A DNA stretch of 64,000 bases from Mycobacterium bourgelatii (GTDB lineage: Bacteria > Actinomycetota > Actinomycetes > Mycobacteriales > Mycobacteriaceae): positions 3,968,001 to 4,032,000 of the forward strand of contig NZ_BLKZ01000001.1 in assembly GCF_010723575.1 (NCBI RefSeq), in the 5' to 3' direction. A program made the translations under genes and the position numbers. Numbering within the stretch: position 1 is the first letter of the stretch; each line of letters begins with the position of its first letter. Positions 18,214-26,935 of the stretch are shown here, one piece after another. The notes under the pieces were generated by a model. It ran no database searches, had not been told where the DNA came from, and saw nothing but the letters and a program-made list of their open reading frames with translations.

Positions 18214-19068
18214 TCAAAGCTCCTTCACTTGCAGCAGCGGTCCGGCGACGTCGTAGGTGACGACCGGGCCGTCGCGGCATATCAGTAGCGGACCCAGCTG
18301 GCAGTGTCCGCACCACCCGACGCCGCACTGCATGTTGCGTTCCAGCGAGACCCGAATATCCCTTGGCGCCAGTCCTTTCGCCACCAACACCTCGGCGCCA
18401 GAGCGCAGCATCGGCTCCGGCCCGCACAGAAAAGCAGTGGTGCGATCGGGTTGCAATGTCAGTCGTTGCAGCGGCTCGGTGACCAAGCCGACCGCTCCGG
18501 TCCAGCCGCGGGTCGGGGCGTCGACGATCAGATGCACGTCGATCTGCGGATCGTCGACCCACTTCTCGATTTGCGCGGCAAACACGAAGTCCGACCGTGA
18601 CCGGGCGCCGACGACCAGCGTCAGCTTGCCGTAGCGCGCTCGTTGCCCCAACGCACCCAGGATTGCCGGACGCAACGGGCACAACCCCACTCCCCCGGCG
18701 ACCATCACCAGGTCCCGCCCGACGGCCTCGTCCAATCCCCAGGTGGTGCCGAACGGCCCACGCACGCCCACGATGTCGCCGGGTTGCGAATCGTGCAGGG
18801 CGCGGCTGACGGCTCCGACCGCGCGAATGGTGTGGGTGATCGAGCCGTCGGTCACGTGCGGATCGCCGCTGATCGAAATCGCCGCCTCGCCGACCCCGAA
18901 CGCGTAGAGCATCATAAATTCGCCCGGCGCAGGCGGCCGCAACACCTCGCCCACCGGCTCGAGACACAACGTGGCCGAATCCGGGCTCTCGACCACCCGG
19001 GTGCGCACGCGATACGGAACCGGCGCCATGCTCACCGGCACGGCGACGGGGGACGCCTGCTCAGTCAT
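18214..19068 (-). CDS. hyhG: Hydrogenase FAD/NAD(P)-binding diaphorase subunit
   Basis: This is a 284-residue ferredoxin-reductase-like subunit. An N-terminal FAD domain (PGEFMMLYAFGVGEAAISIS) is followed by a nucleotide-binding domain (VMVAGGVGLCPLRPAI, FLCGPEPML). A C-terminal CGVGWCGHCQLGPLLIC motif holds a 2Fe-2S cluster, as in dihydroorotate dehydrogenase subunit K. It links the hydrogenase to NAD(P)H. The ATG overlaps the end of hyhB by 8 bases. Confidence 0.92.
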   Translation of the reverse strand: MTEQASPVAVPVSMAPVPYRVRTRVVESPDSATLCLEPVGEVLRPPAPGEFMMLYAFGVGEAAISISGDPHVTDGSITHTIRAVGAVSRALHDSQPGDIVGVRGPFGTTWGLDEAVGRDLVMVAGGVGLCPLRPAILGALGQRARYGKLTLVVGARSRSDFVFAAQIEKWVDDPQIDVHLIVDAPTRGWTGAVGLVTEPLQRLTLQPDRTTAFLCGPEPMLRSGAEVLVAKGLAPRDIRVSLERNMQCGVGWCGHCQLGPLLICRDGPVVTYDVAGPLLQVKEL

Positions 19069-20206
19069 CGTCGGCCGTCCCGGCCATCTTGTTCATCTCC
19101 TCGGTGATATCGATGCCCGTCGGGCACCAGGCGATGCATCGCCCGCAACCCACGCAGCCCGACATGCCGAACTGGTCGTGCCAGGTGCCCAATTTGTGGG
19201 TCAACCAGTGTCGATAACGCGATGCCCCCGAGCGCCGGACGCTGCCGCCGCCGTGGACGTAGGTGAAATCGAACTCGAAACACGACGCCCAATGCCGCCA
19301 CCGCTCGGCGTGCTCGCCGGTGAGGTCGCTGACGTCCTCCGTGCTGGTACAGAAGCAGGTGGGACAGACCATCGTGCAATTGCCGCAGGTGAGGCACCGA
19401 CTGGCCACCTCTTCCCACTGCGGGGACTCGCGGGCATCGATCAACAGGTTGCGCAGATCCGCCTGTGGCATCTGCCGACCCATGTGATGCGCGGCATCCT
19501 CGACATCGGCACGTGCACAGTCGATTTCCTCAGCACTGGCCGCCTGGTGCGGAATAGCGGCGAGCACCTCGGCACCTTCCGGAGTGCCGATCTCGACGAG
19601 GTAGCTCGGCGGCTGTGCCCCGCTGCCGTCGACGCGCTCCGTCAGCGCCAAGTCATAGCCGGGCCCAACCGCCGGCCCGGTACCCATCGACGCGCAGAAG
19701 CACAACCCGCCCGGCTCGGTGCAGTTGACCGCGACCACAAAGATCCGTCGTCGGCGACCGACAAACGCCTCATCTGGGTAGTCGCCGCGGCCGAGCACCC
19801 GGTCCAAAGTCGCGATCGCGGCCAGGTCGCAGCCGCGCACCCCGATAAATGCGCACGGCCGGTCGTCCTCGGTGTGGGGTTCGGTGCCGCCATCGCGGGT
19901 GCCGGCCCACAGCCGCTGCCGCGGCGGATGCAGAAACTGCTTCCACGACTGTGGTCCGGCCGAATGCCCGAACGCCGCGTCGTCGTCGCGGCGGCGCACC
20001 CGATACCGACCCGGGGCCACGTCAACGCCCCAGCCGTGCGGAAGATCGGCTGCCGACTCGAGTTCGGCGAGCACTATCGCGTTGTCGCGCATCGTCGGGC
20101 CGATGACCCGATAGCCCCTTTCCATCAGCAGGTCGACGAGGCGAGACAGCCCGGCGGTGTCCAACTTCAAAGGATCGGCCACGCGATATCCCCTCAGCGC
20201 CGTCAT
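19061..20206 (-). CDS. hyhB: Hydrogenase 4Fe-4S electron-transfer subunit
   Basis: This is a 381-residue Fe-S protein of the HyhB/anaerobic sulfite reductase A type, first gene of the hydrogenase operon. Two 4Fe-4S motifs are seen near the C-terminus: CLTCGNCTMVCPTCFC and CVGCGRCIAWCPTGID. I chose ATG 20206 (MTALRGYRVADPLK). An in-frame ATG at 20260 lies inside the DosR-box-like palindrome and is less likely. Order HyhB-HyhG-HyhS-HyhL-protease matches M. smegmatis MSMEG_3931-3928 as I recall it, an operon under DosR control. Confidence 0.9.
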   Translation of the reverse strand: MTALRGYRVADPLKLDTAGLSRLVDLLMERGYRVIGPTMRDNAIVLAELESAADLPHGWGVDVAPGRYRVRRRDDDAAFGHSAGPQSWKQFLHPPRQRLWAGTRDGGTEPHTEDDRPCAFIGVRGCDLAAIATLDRVLGRGDYPDEAFVGRRRRIFVVAVNCTEPGGLCFCASMGTGPAVGPGYDLALTERVDGSGAQPPSYLVEIGTPEGAEVLAAIPHQAASAEEIDCARADVEDAAHHMGRQMPQADLRNLLIDARESPQWEEVASRCLTCGNCTMVCPTCFCTSTEDVSDLTGEHAERWRHWASCFEFDFTYVHGGGSVRRSGASRYRHWLTHKLGTWHDQFGMSGCVGCGRCIAWCPTGIDITEEMNKMAGTADDD

Positions 20207-20253
20207 TGAGTACCTGCCAGGACCATCATTGACCTCTCGGCTGCGTGTAGCCA

Positions 20254-20267
20254 GGGCCATTCGACCC
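20254..20267. promoter_or_regulatory. DosR-box-like palindrome upstream of hyhB
   Basis: GGGCCATTCGACCC matches about 10 of 14 positions of the DosR core (GGGACTWWAGTCCC), with both CCC/GGG ends intact. It lies 47 bases upstream of the chosen hyhB start, within the 151-base gap before the divergent hydrolase gene. Confidence 0.55.
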
Positions 20268-20357
20268 TCGGTTTGGGGGCCGCTGTACCTCGTGCGAACG
20301 GACCGGTGAGCGGAACACCTCTCCCCGTCGGCGAGCCGGCATGGCAAGGTGATGCTC

Positions 20358-21230
20358 GTGTCTACAACTTCCGCATGGCTCGCCGACGTCGAGCAGGACC
20401 TGCGTGAAATCAGCACTCCGGCAGGGTCTTTACGTTATTACGACTGCGGTTCCGGCCCAGTGCTGCTGTTCCTGCACGGTTCCGGCCCCGGGGTCACCGG
20501 GTGGCGCAACTTCCGCGGGATACTGCCCACCTTCGCCGAGCACTACCGCTGCCTGGTCCTGGAATTCCCCGGTTTCGGGGTCAGTGACGATTTCGGCGGC
20601 CACCCGATGGTCACCGCAAATCGGGCGGTGCTGCCCTTCCTCGACGCGCTCGGGGTGGACAAGGTGCACATCGTCGGCAACTCGATGGGCGGCGGCGTGG
20701 GCATCACTTTCGCCATCCACAACCCGGATCGGATCGGCCGGCTGGTGACCATCGGCGGAATAGGCACCAATCTCTTCAGCGCCAGCCCCAGTGAGGGCAT
20801 CCGACTGCTGCAGGAGTTCACCGAGGACCCCTCCCGGCAACGGTTGGTCGACTGGCTCAAGTCGATGGTGTACGACCAGGCCCTGGTCACCGATGAGTTG
20901 GTGGAGGAACGCTGGCAGCTGGCCACCGACCCGGAGACGTTGGCCGCCGCCCGGCGGATGTACAGCAAGGCCGCATTCGCCGCGATGATGGCCGCCATGA
21001 ACGCGTCGGATCGGCCGATGCCGTGGGCGCTGATGCACAAGGTGTCCGCGCCGGTGCTGCTGACGTGGGGCCGCGACGATCGGGTGAGTCCGCCCGACAT
21101 GGCCCTCATCCCGATGCGCACCATTCCGGACGCGGAACTACACGTGTTCCCCAACTGCGGCCACTGGGCGATGATCGAGGCCAAGGCGGCGTTCGAAAGT
21201 ACGGTCCTGGCGTTCCTGTCCCGCGGCTAA
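20358..21230 (+). CDS. Meta-cleavage product hydrolase-like alpha/beta hydrolase (HsaD/BphD type)
   Basis: This is a hydrolase of about 290 residues resembling C-C bond hydrolases that act after extradiol ring cleavage. The oxyanion motif LHGSGPGVTGW, nucleophile GNSMGGG, acid GRDDRVSP and base NCGHWA are all kept; GSGPGVTGW in particular is typical of the MCP branch. GTG 20358 has AAGG 8 bases upstream; ATG 20352 and GTG 20349 are also in frame. It stands at the edge of a region with an HsaC-like dioxygenase (25806), which would make its substrate. Convergent with the mycofactocin-type SDR. Confidence 0.87.
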   Translation: MSTTSAWLADVEQDLREISTPAGSLRYYDCGSGPVLLFLHGSGPGVTGWRNFRGILPTFAEHYRCLVLEFPGFGVSDDFGGHPMVTANRAVLPFLDALGVDKVHIVGNSMGGGVGITFAIHNPDRIGRLVTIGGIGTNLFSASPSEGIRLLQEFTEDPSRQRLVDWLKSMVYDQALVTDELVEERWQLATDPETLAAARRMYSKAAFAAMMAAMNASDRPMPWALMHKVSAPVLLTWGRDDRVSPPDMALIPMRTIPDAELHVFPNCGHWAMIEAKAAFESTVLAFLSRG

Positions 21231-21233
21231 CCC

Positions 21234-22079
21234 TCAGCGCTGAGTGGCTCCCGCGTCTACCGGCAGCGTGACCGCGGTGATGTAGCGCGCCTCGTCGGAA
21301 GCCAGGAACAACGCCGCATTGGCGACATCGACCGGGTCCACCCAGGGCACTCCGAGCATGTTCATGCGGCGCGCCGCCTCGGCGAATTCGTCGCGTGTGG
21401 GCGGGCGGTCCAGATCGGGACGAAACGCGCTGCTGACGGCTTCGTTCTGAATCATCGGGGTGTCGACGTTGGTGGGGTGGATACAGTTCACCCGGACGTT
21501 GTGCGGGGCCAACTCGTGGGCCAGCGCGCGCATGAATCCGACCAAACCGTGCTTGGCCGCGGTGTAGTGCGCGACGCCGACCAGCCCGCGCAGTCCGGCG
21601 ATGGAGTTCGTCAGGACCACCGAGCCGGCACCTCGCTCGATCAGGTGCGGCGCCGCCGCACGGCAGGTGTGCCACACCCCGGTGAGATTGACGTCCAGCA
21701 TTGTGCGCCAGGTGCTTTCGGCCAGCTCCAGCGTCGACCCACGTGAGGTGATCCCGGCCGTCGCGCACACCACGTCGAGTCCGCCGAACCGCTGAACGCC
21801 GCGATCGGCGGCCGCCTGCACTTCGTCGAGATCCCGGACGTCGACGATCTCGGTGTGGATTCGAGCGCCCGCCTCGCTGACCAGTCGGGCCGTTTCGTCC
21901 AGGTCGTCGGGTGTGGCGGGCGGGATGATCACCGTTTCGATCGGACCGCAGATGTCCAGTGCCACGATGTCGGCACCTTCCCGCCCGAAACGCACGGCCT
22001 GGGCGCGCCCGATCCCCCGTGCCGCGCCGGTGATGAGGGCGACTTTTCCTGCTAGCCGTCCGCCTGACTGCGCGCTCAT
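21234..22079 (-). CDS. Mycofactocin-coupled SDR family oxidoreductase (first of two)
   Basis: This is a 281-residue SDR with the cofactor motif TGAARGIGRAQAVRFGREGA. An insert after LDICGPIET, and the long stretch PIETVIIPPATPDDLDETAR, are features of the mycofactocin-associated SDR branch, whose members hold NAD tightly and reoxidise it through mycofactocin. Catalytic Ser and Tyr/Lys lie in TNSIAG and HYTAAKHG. ATG 22079 overlaps the stop of the next SDR (ATGA). It forms an operon with that SDR and the BVMO. A hydroxysteroid or related alcohol substrate would fit the context. Confidence 0.86.
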   Translation of the reverse strand: MSAQSGGRLAGKVALITGAARGIGRAQAVRFGREGADIVALDICGPIETVIIPPATPDDLDETARLVSEAGARIHTEIVDVRDLDEVQAAADRGVQRFGGLDVVCATAGITSRGSTLELAESTWRTMLDVNLTGVWHTCRAAAPHLIERGAGSVVLTNSIAGLRGLVGVAHYTAAKHGLVGFMRALAHELAPHNVRVNCIHPTNVDTPMIQNEAVSSAFRPDLDRPPTRDEFAEAARRMNMLGVPWVDPVDVANAALFLASDEARYITAVTLPVDAGATQR

Positions 22080-22882
22080 GTCGTCTTCTGCGTCAGGCCG
22101 GCGTCAACGACGAGTTGCGTGCCGGTGATGTAACGGGCCAGATCGGAAGCCAGGAACAGCACGGCATTGGCCACGTCGGTGGGCTCGACCCACGGCACCG
22201 GAAGTAGGTTGCGCGCCATCAGCACCTCGGCGGCGTCGGCCGCCGTCGGGTTCTCCAGGTCGGGACGTAGCCGCCGGAATGTCTTCTCGTTGAGTACCAT
22301 CGGCGTTGCCACCGCTCCGGGATGGATGGTGTTGACGCGGATACCGCTGGGGCCCAGCTCATTAGCCAGAGTGCGCGCCAGCCCGACGACGGCGTGCTTG
22401 CTGGCGGTGTAGTGGGCGGCGTTGGTGCTGCCGCGAATTCCGTTGGTGGAACTGATGATAATCACCGAGCCACCGTCCGGGCCGATGTGCGGCACACCCG
22501 CCTTGACGGTGCACCACACGCCGGTGAGGTTGATGTCCAGCGTGCGTTGCCACACCGTCGGGTCGAGTTCCCAGGCGGGTGCCCCGGGCGTGTGGATGCC
22601 GGCGTTGGCCAGGACGACGTCCAGGCGTCCCAGCTGTGCGACCGCGGCGTCGACGGCGGTGGTGACGGCTTGCAGGTCGGCGACATCGGCCAGGGCCATC
22701 ACACAACGGCGTCCCCGGGCTTCGACATCGGCTGCGGTGCCGCGCAACTCGTCGGCGGCCACTTCGGCGTCCAGCGCGATGACGTCGGCGCCCTCGTCGG
22801 CGAAGCGCTGGCAGTGCACCCGGCCGGTGCCGCGGGACGCTCCGGTGACGAGCACGACCTTGTCACGCAACCCACTCAGCAT
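22076..22882 (-). CDS. Mycofactocin-coupled SDR family oxidoreductase (second of two)
   Basis: This is a 268-residue SDR, clearly a paralogue of its downstream neighbour (compare VALFLASDEARYIT there with VLFLASDLARYITG here). The nucleotide motif is TGASRGTGRVHCQRFADEGA, and the active site is ISSTNGIRGSTNAAHYTASK. The TGASRGTGR form is common in the mycofactocin group, although the insert is shorter than in the downstream SDR. The start at 22882 overlaps the BVMO end by 7 bases. Two tandem copies suggest two alcohols or two stereoisomers in the same route. Confidence 0.86.
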   Translation of the reverse strand: MLSGLRDKVVLVTGASRGTGRVHCQRFADEGADVIALDAEVAADELRGTAADVEARGRRCVMALADVADLQAVTTAVDAAVAQLGRLDVVLANAGIHTPGAPAWELDPTVWQRTLDINLTGVWCTVKAGVPHIGPDGGSVIIISSTNGIRGSTNAAHYTASKHAVVGLARTLANELGPSGIRVNTIHPGAVATPMVLNEKTFRRLRPDLENPTAADAAEVLMARNLLPVPWVEPTDVANAVLFLASDLARYITGTQLVVDAGLTQKTT

Positions 22883-24525
22883 GGCTTCTTGACGAATTCA
22901 AATCCCTTGTAACCGGCGTCGGCGATCTCGGCGCAGATTTCGTTGTAGGCCGCGAAGCCGCCGACGAACAACATGAAACCGCGCGGCTTGCCGGGCACAT
23001 TGGCGCCCATGTACCAGGAATTGGCCTTGGTGAACAACGACGCGTCGGCGCGCCGGGCCAGTTCGACGCCCCAGCCGTCTACCGCGTCCCGAGTTGGTTC
23101 CATGGCGGCGTAGCCGTGGTCGTCGAGGTAGGCAATGGCGTCGGCGATCCAATTCACGTGCGCCTCAGCGTGTAACACCATGTTGGCCAGGACGGCCGGT
23201 GCTCCCGGGCCGGAAATGACGAACAGGTTGGGGAAGCCGTCGACGCCGAGGCCCAGGTAGGTGCGCGGTCCGTGCGCCCAGTTGTCGCGCAGCAACTCAC
23301 CGCCGCGGCCGACGATGTCGATCTTGCCCAGCGCTCCGGTCAGCGCATCGAAACCCGTTGCGAACACGATCATGTCAAGGTCGTAATGCTGTTCAGTCGT
23401 GTTGATGCCGGTGGCGTCGATCGATCCGATCGGGGTGGCGCGCACGCTGATCAGTGACACGTTCGGCTTGTTGAAGGTCTCAAAGTAGTTGCTGTCGGTG
23501 CAGATTCGCTTGGTCCCGATCGGATGGTCGTTCGGGATGAGCAAGTCGGCCAGGGCCGGATCCTTGACCACGGCGCGGATCTTCTCTTCGTAGAACGCGC
23601 GTGCCTCGTCGTTGGCCGCCAGGTCGGTCAGTTGATCGGGGAACGTCTTGGAGTACAACACACCGCCGAGTTGCCAACGCTTCTCGAACGCCGCCCGACG
23701 CTCCTCCGGGCTGTATTCCATGGTCGACTTCGGCGCGGTGATATGCGGCGAACCGCCACCGCTGCGCCACGAGAGCCGACGCCGCTCGGCATAGCCGGCC
23801 TTGATCTCGGCGAGTTCCTCCGCCGTGAGCTTCCGATTGCCGGCCGGGACACTGAAATTGGGTGTGCGCTGAAAGACGTAGAGCTGCGCGGCTTTCTCGG
23901 CGATGATCGGAATCGATTGGATGCCAGACGATCCGGTGCCGATCACCGCGATCCGCTTGCCGGCGAAATCGACAGGCTCATGCGGCCAGTGCGCGGTGTG
24001 GTAGACCTCGCCCGCAAAGGTGTCCAGGCCGGGGATCTTCGGGGTCAGCGCGTCGGACAGCGGGCCGGTGGCCATGAGGCAGAACCGCGCGGTGAAGACC
24101 TGTCCGTCCTCGGCGGTCAGTGTCCACTGCAGCGTGGTCTCGTCGAGGACCGCCGAAGCGACGCGGGTGTTGAAGACGATGTCGCGGCGCAGGTCGAGCT
24201 TGTCGGTGACCCAGTTGAGGTAGCTCAGAATCTCGGCCTGGGTGGCGTACTTCTCGGTCCAGTTCCACTCCTGCTGCAGCTCGTCGGAGAACGAGTAGCA
24301 GTAGTCCACGCTCTCGACGTCACAGCGCGCGCCGGGATACCGGTTGTAATACCAGGTGCCACCGACTTCGGGCGCGGCCTCCAACACTTTCACCGACAGG
24401 CCCTGTTCGCGCAGCTTGTGTAACGCGTACAGACCGGCGAATCCGGCGCCGACCACGACAGCGTCCAGAGTCTTCCCACCGTTCACCCCACTCACCGTAG
24501 AACCTTCGGCGAAATTCGGACTCAT
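22876..24525 (-). CDS. Flavin-dependent Baeyer-Villiger monooxygenase
   Basis: This is a 549-residue class B flavoprotein monooxygenase. The FAD motif GAGFAG is at 26-31, the BVMO fingerprint FAGEVYHTAHW at 170-180, and the NADPH motif GTGSSG at 196-201. It would turn a ketone into an ester or lactone with NADPH and O2. ATG 24525 (MSPNFAEG) is chosen; GTG inside VSGVNGG is possible. It is first in an operon with the two SDRs, so alcohol-to-ketone-to-ester is a natural reading. Divergent from the HsaA-like gene, sharing an 86-base control region. Confidence 0.9.
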   Translation of the reverse strand: MSPNFAEGSTVSGVNGGKTLDAVVVGAGFAGLYALHKLREQGLSVKVLEAAPEVGGTWYYNRYPGARCDVESVDYCYSFSDELQQEWNWTEKYATQAEILSYLNWVTDKLDLRRDIVFNTRVASAVLDETTLQWTLTAEDGQVFTARFCLMATGPLSDALTPKIPGLDTFAGEVYHTAHWPHEPVDFAGKRIAVIGTGSSGIQSIPIIAEKAAQLYVFQRTPNFSVPAGNRKLTAEELAEIKAGYAERRRLSWRSGGGSPHITAPKSTMEYSPEERRAAFEKRWQLGGVLYSKTFPDQLTDLAANDEARAFYEEKIRAVVKDPALADLLIPNDHPIGTKRICTDSNYFETFNKPNVSLISVRATPIGSIDATGINTTEQHYDLDMIVFATGFDALTGALGKIDIVGRGGELLRDNWAHGPRTYLGLGVDGFPNLFVISGPGAPAVLANMVLHAEAHVNWIADAIAYLDDHGYAAMEPTRDAVDGWGVELARRADASLFTKANSWYMGANVPGKPRGFMLFVGGFAAYNEICAEIADAGYKGFEFVKKPC

Positions 24526-24552
24526 TTGGTCCGCTGAACGGGATCGCCGGTG

Positions 24553-24568
24553 AGTCCGAATACGGACT
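24553..24568. promoter_or_regulatory. Candidate operator in divergent BVMO / HsaA-like promoter
   Basis: AGTCCGAATACGGACT is a perfect 6-4-6 inverted repeat. Two more half sites (CGGACT near 24517 and GGTCCG near 24529) lie close by. It sits centrally between the divergent starts at 24525 and 24612, the place expected for a local repressor such as the IclR or PadR protein in the window. Confidence 0.55.
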
Positions 24569-24611
24569 GCGGTAAACCAGAGATGAGCCCAAGACACGTA
24601 AGGACGGCAGC

Positions 24612-25796
24612 ATGAGCGAGCGGGTACTCGATCGGGTGATGGCCATAGCGGACCAGTTGCGCGAGCAAGCTGCCGAGGCCGAGCGGATCGGTCGACTCAC
24701 CGACGACACGGTCAAGATGATGAAATCCGCCGGCTTGATCCGGCTGCTGCAGACCAAGCAGTACCAAGGATTCGAGGTCCACCCGCGTGAGTTCGCCGAG
24801 ACCACGATGGCCACCGCGGCGCTGGATCCGGCCGCCGGCTGGATCGTCGGGGTGGTGGGTGTGCACCCCTACCAGTTGGCGTATGCCGACCCCAGGGTGG
24901 CCGCCGAGATCTGGTCCGACGACGTCGACACCTGGATGGCGTCCCCGTACGCGCCGCAGGGGGTGGCCCGGCCGGTCGACGGGGGTTACATCTTCAACGG
25001 GCGCTGGCAGTTCAGCTCCGGCACCGACCATTGCGACTGGATCATCCTGGGCGCGATGCTCGCCGACACCGAGGGCGTGCCGTTGATGCCGCCGCAGATG
25101 CTGCACATGATCCTGCCCCGCAAGGACTACGAGATCGTCGAGGACTCGTGGAACGTGGTGGGGCTGCGGGGCACCGGCTCCAAGGACGTCATCGTCAAGG
25201 ACGCGTTCGTTCCGGCCTACCGGACGATGGATGCGACGAAGGTGATGGACGGCACCGCCCAGCGCGAGGCCGGCATGACCGAGCCGCTGTACCTGATGCC
25301 GTGGTCGACGATGTTCCCGCTCGGCATCTCCGCGGCCACCATCGGCATCGCCGAGGGCGCGTTGGCCGCGCACCTGGATTACCAGCGCGAGCGCGTCAAC
25401 GCCACCGGCACCGCGGTCAAGGATGACCCGTACGTCATGTACGCGATCGGGGAAGCCGCCGCCGACATCAACGCCGCACGCCAGGAACTGCTGGCCAACG
25501 CCGACCGCATCTACGACATCGTCGCCGCCGGCAAGGAGGTTTCCTTCGCCGACCGGGCGGCCGGGCGCCGCACCCAGATCCGCGCGGTGTGGCGCGCGGT
25601 GTCGGCCGTCGACGAGATCTTCGCGCGGTCGGGCGGCAACGCTGCGCGAATGGACAAACCGCTCCAGCGGTACTGGCGCGATGTGCACGTCGGGCAGCTG
25701 CACGCCATTCACATGCCGGGCACCACCTACCACGCCTCGGCGCTGAGTTCGTTCGGCGTCGAGCCCCCGATGGGTCCGCTGCGGGCATTGATTTAG
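24612..25796 (+). CDS. HsaA-like flavin-dependent monooxygenase oxygenase subunit
   Basis: This is a 394-residue acyl-CoA-dehydrogenase-fold protein of the two-component (group D) monooxygenase type, like HsaA, which hydroxylates a phenolic secosteroid. The N-terminus MSERVLDRVMAIADQLREQA, the GWIVGVVGVHPYQLA block and SSGTDHCDWIILGAM fit HsaA better than a real acyl-CoA dehydrogenase, and the usual catalytic Glu region is absent. No flavin reductase (HsaB) is nearby, so reduced flavin must come from elsewhere. The following HsaC-like gene is 9 bases downstream. Confidence 0.87.
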   Translation: MSERVLDRVMAIADQLREQAAEAERIGRLTDDTVKMMKSAGLIRLLQTKQYQGFEVHPREFAETTMATAALDPAAGWIVGVVGVHPYQLAYADPRVAAEIWSDDVDTWMASPYAPQGVARPVDGGYIFNGRWQFSSGTDHCDWIILGAMLADTEGVPLMPPQMLHMILPRKDYEIVEDSWNVVGLRGTGSKDVIVKDAFVPAYRTMDATKVMDGTAQREAGMTEPLYLMPWSTMFPLGISAATIGIAEGALAAHLDYQRERVNATGTAVKDDPYVMYAIGEAAADINAARQELLANADRIYDIVAAGKEVSFADRAAGRRTQIRAVWRAVSAVDEIFARSGGNAARMDKPLQRYWRDVHVGQLHAIHMPGTTYHASALSSFGVEPPMGPLRALI

Positions 25797-25805
25797 GAGT
25801 TGACC

Positions 25806-26714
25806 GTGAGTGATCTGAAAAGCCTTGGCTACATCACCGTTTCGACGGCCGACATCGAGCGCTGGCGGCATTTCGCGTTCCGCGTCTTAGGTTTCGCCGA
25901 AGGCAAGGGACCCGACCCCTCCGCCCTGTACTTGCGGATGGACGAGCGTGCGGCCCGCATCATCGTCGTGCCCGGCGAGGTCGACCGCGTCGTGACAGTC
26001 GGTTGGGAGGTCCGCGACCGCGCCGCCCTGCAACGGGTCAAGACGAGCTTGGACGCCGCCGGTGTCGCCTTCAAGGAACTGTCCCTGCAAGAGGCCGACG
26101 CCCGTCGCGTCGAAGAAGTGATCACCTTCGAAGATCCGGCCGGCACCACACTGGAGGTGTTTCACGGCGCGGTGTTGGACCACAGCCCCGTGGTCACGCC
26201 GTTCGGCGCGAAGTTCGTGACGGGCGATCAGGGCCTGGGTCATGTCGTCGTGCCCGCCCAGGATCCCAATGGCTTGTTCGACTTCTATACCGAGGTGCTG
26301 GGTTTCCGGTCCCGCGGCGCGTTCCGGATACCGCTGCCCGCGGAGTTCGGCCCGATCCGGGTCCGGTTCCTCGGGATCAACCCACGCCATCACAGCCTGG
26401 CGATCTGCCCCGCCGTTCAGCAGCGCGACCCGGGATTGGTGCACGTCATGGTCGAGGTCGACACCCTGGACGCCGTCGGGCAGGCGCTGGACCGCGTCAA
26501 CGCCGAAGGCTTCACGGTGGCATCCACGCTGGGCCGCCACACCAACGACAAGATGGTGTCCTTCTACGTGCGCGCGCCCGGCGACTGGGACATCGAGTTC
26601 GGCACCGACGGCATGCGGGTTGACGAAAACTACTACACGGCAGAGGAAATCACCGCCGACAGCTACTGGGGCCATCAGTGGATCCCGGAACCACCGGCCG
26701 CAATGCGGATGTGA
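25806..26714 (+). CDS. Type I extradiol dioxygenase (HsaC/BphC-like)
   Basis: This is a 302-residue two-domain VOC dioxygenase predicted to cleave a catechol ring next to one hydroxyl. Ligands for iron in the second domain are visible: GLGHVV (His), NPRHHSLA (His) and WDIEFGT (Glu), with a Tyr in SFYVRAP. GTG 25806 is preferred over TTG 25800 because AGGAG at 25795-25799 is then well spaced. It would act after the HsaA-like enzyme and feed the HsaD-like hydrolase at 20358. These three make the core of an aromatic-ring opening route. Confidence 0.9.
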   Translation: MSDLKSLGYITVSTADIERWRHFAFRVLGFAEGKGPDPSALYLRMDERAARIIVVPGEVDRVVTVGWEVRDRAALQRVKTSLDAAGVAFKELSLQEADARRVEEVITFEDPAGTTLEVFHGAVLDHSPVVTPFGAKFVTGDQGLGHVVVPAQDPNGLFDFYTEVLGFRSRGAFRIPLPAEFGPIRVRFLGINPRHHSLAICPAVQQRDPGLVHVMVEVDTLDAVGQALDRVNAEGFTVASTLGRHTNDKMVSFYVRAPGDWDIEFGTDGMRVDENYYTAEEITADSYWGHQWIPEPPAAMRM

Positions 26715-26756
26715 GGGGGTGCCGGCGGGGCTGACTACGGCGCAGCGTGACGCCTC

Positions 26757-26880
26757 ATGCGTCACAGAATTCCGGGGATGTGCCGAGCTGCCCGGCTTGC
26801 AGCGACAAACTGCGGCATCGCGGCGCGTCGCGGGCCTACCCACGCAAGTTGTCGCTTAAAGCCGGGCACGAAGCCACCCC
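26757..26880. repeat. Dispersed palindromic repeat, copy 2
   Basis: Left arm TGCCCGGCTTGCAGCGACAA (26789-26808) and right arm TTGTCGCTTAAAGCCGGGCA (26849-26868) pair at 18 of 20 positions across a 40-base loop. The left flank CATGCGTCACAGAATTCCGG and right flank AAGCCACCCC match copy 1 (9367-9449), where the loop is only 3 bases. The rest of the gap 26715-26935 holds only the start signals of the next gene. Confidence 0.75.
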
Positions 26881-26935
26881 CGAACAAACCCCAAATTTCT
26901 CGTTACCCAAGTGACAGAAGGGATTTAGCCAAACA

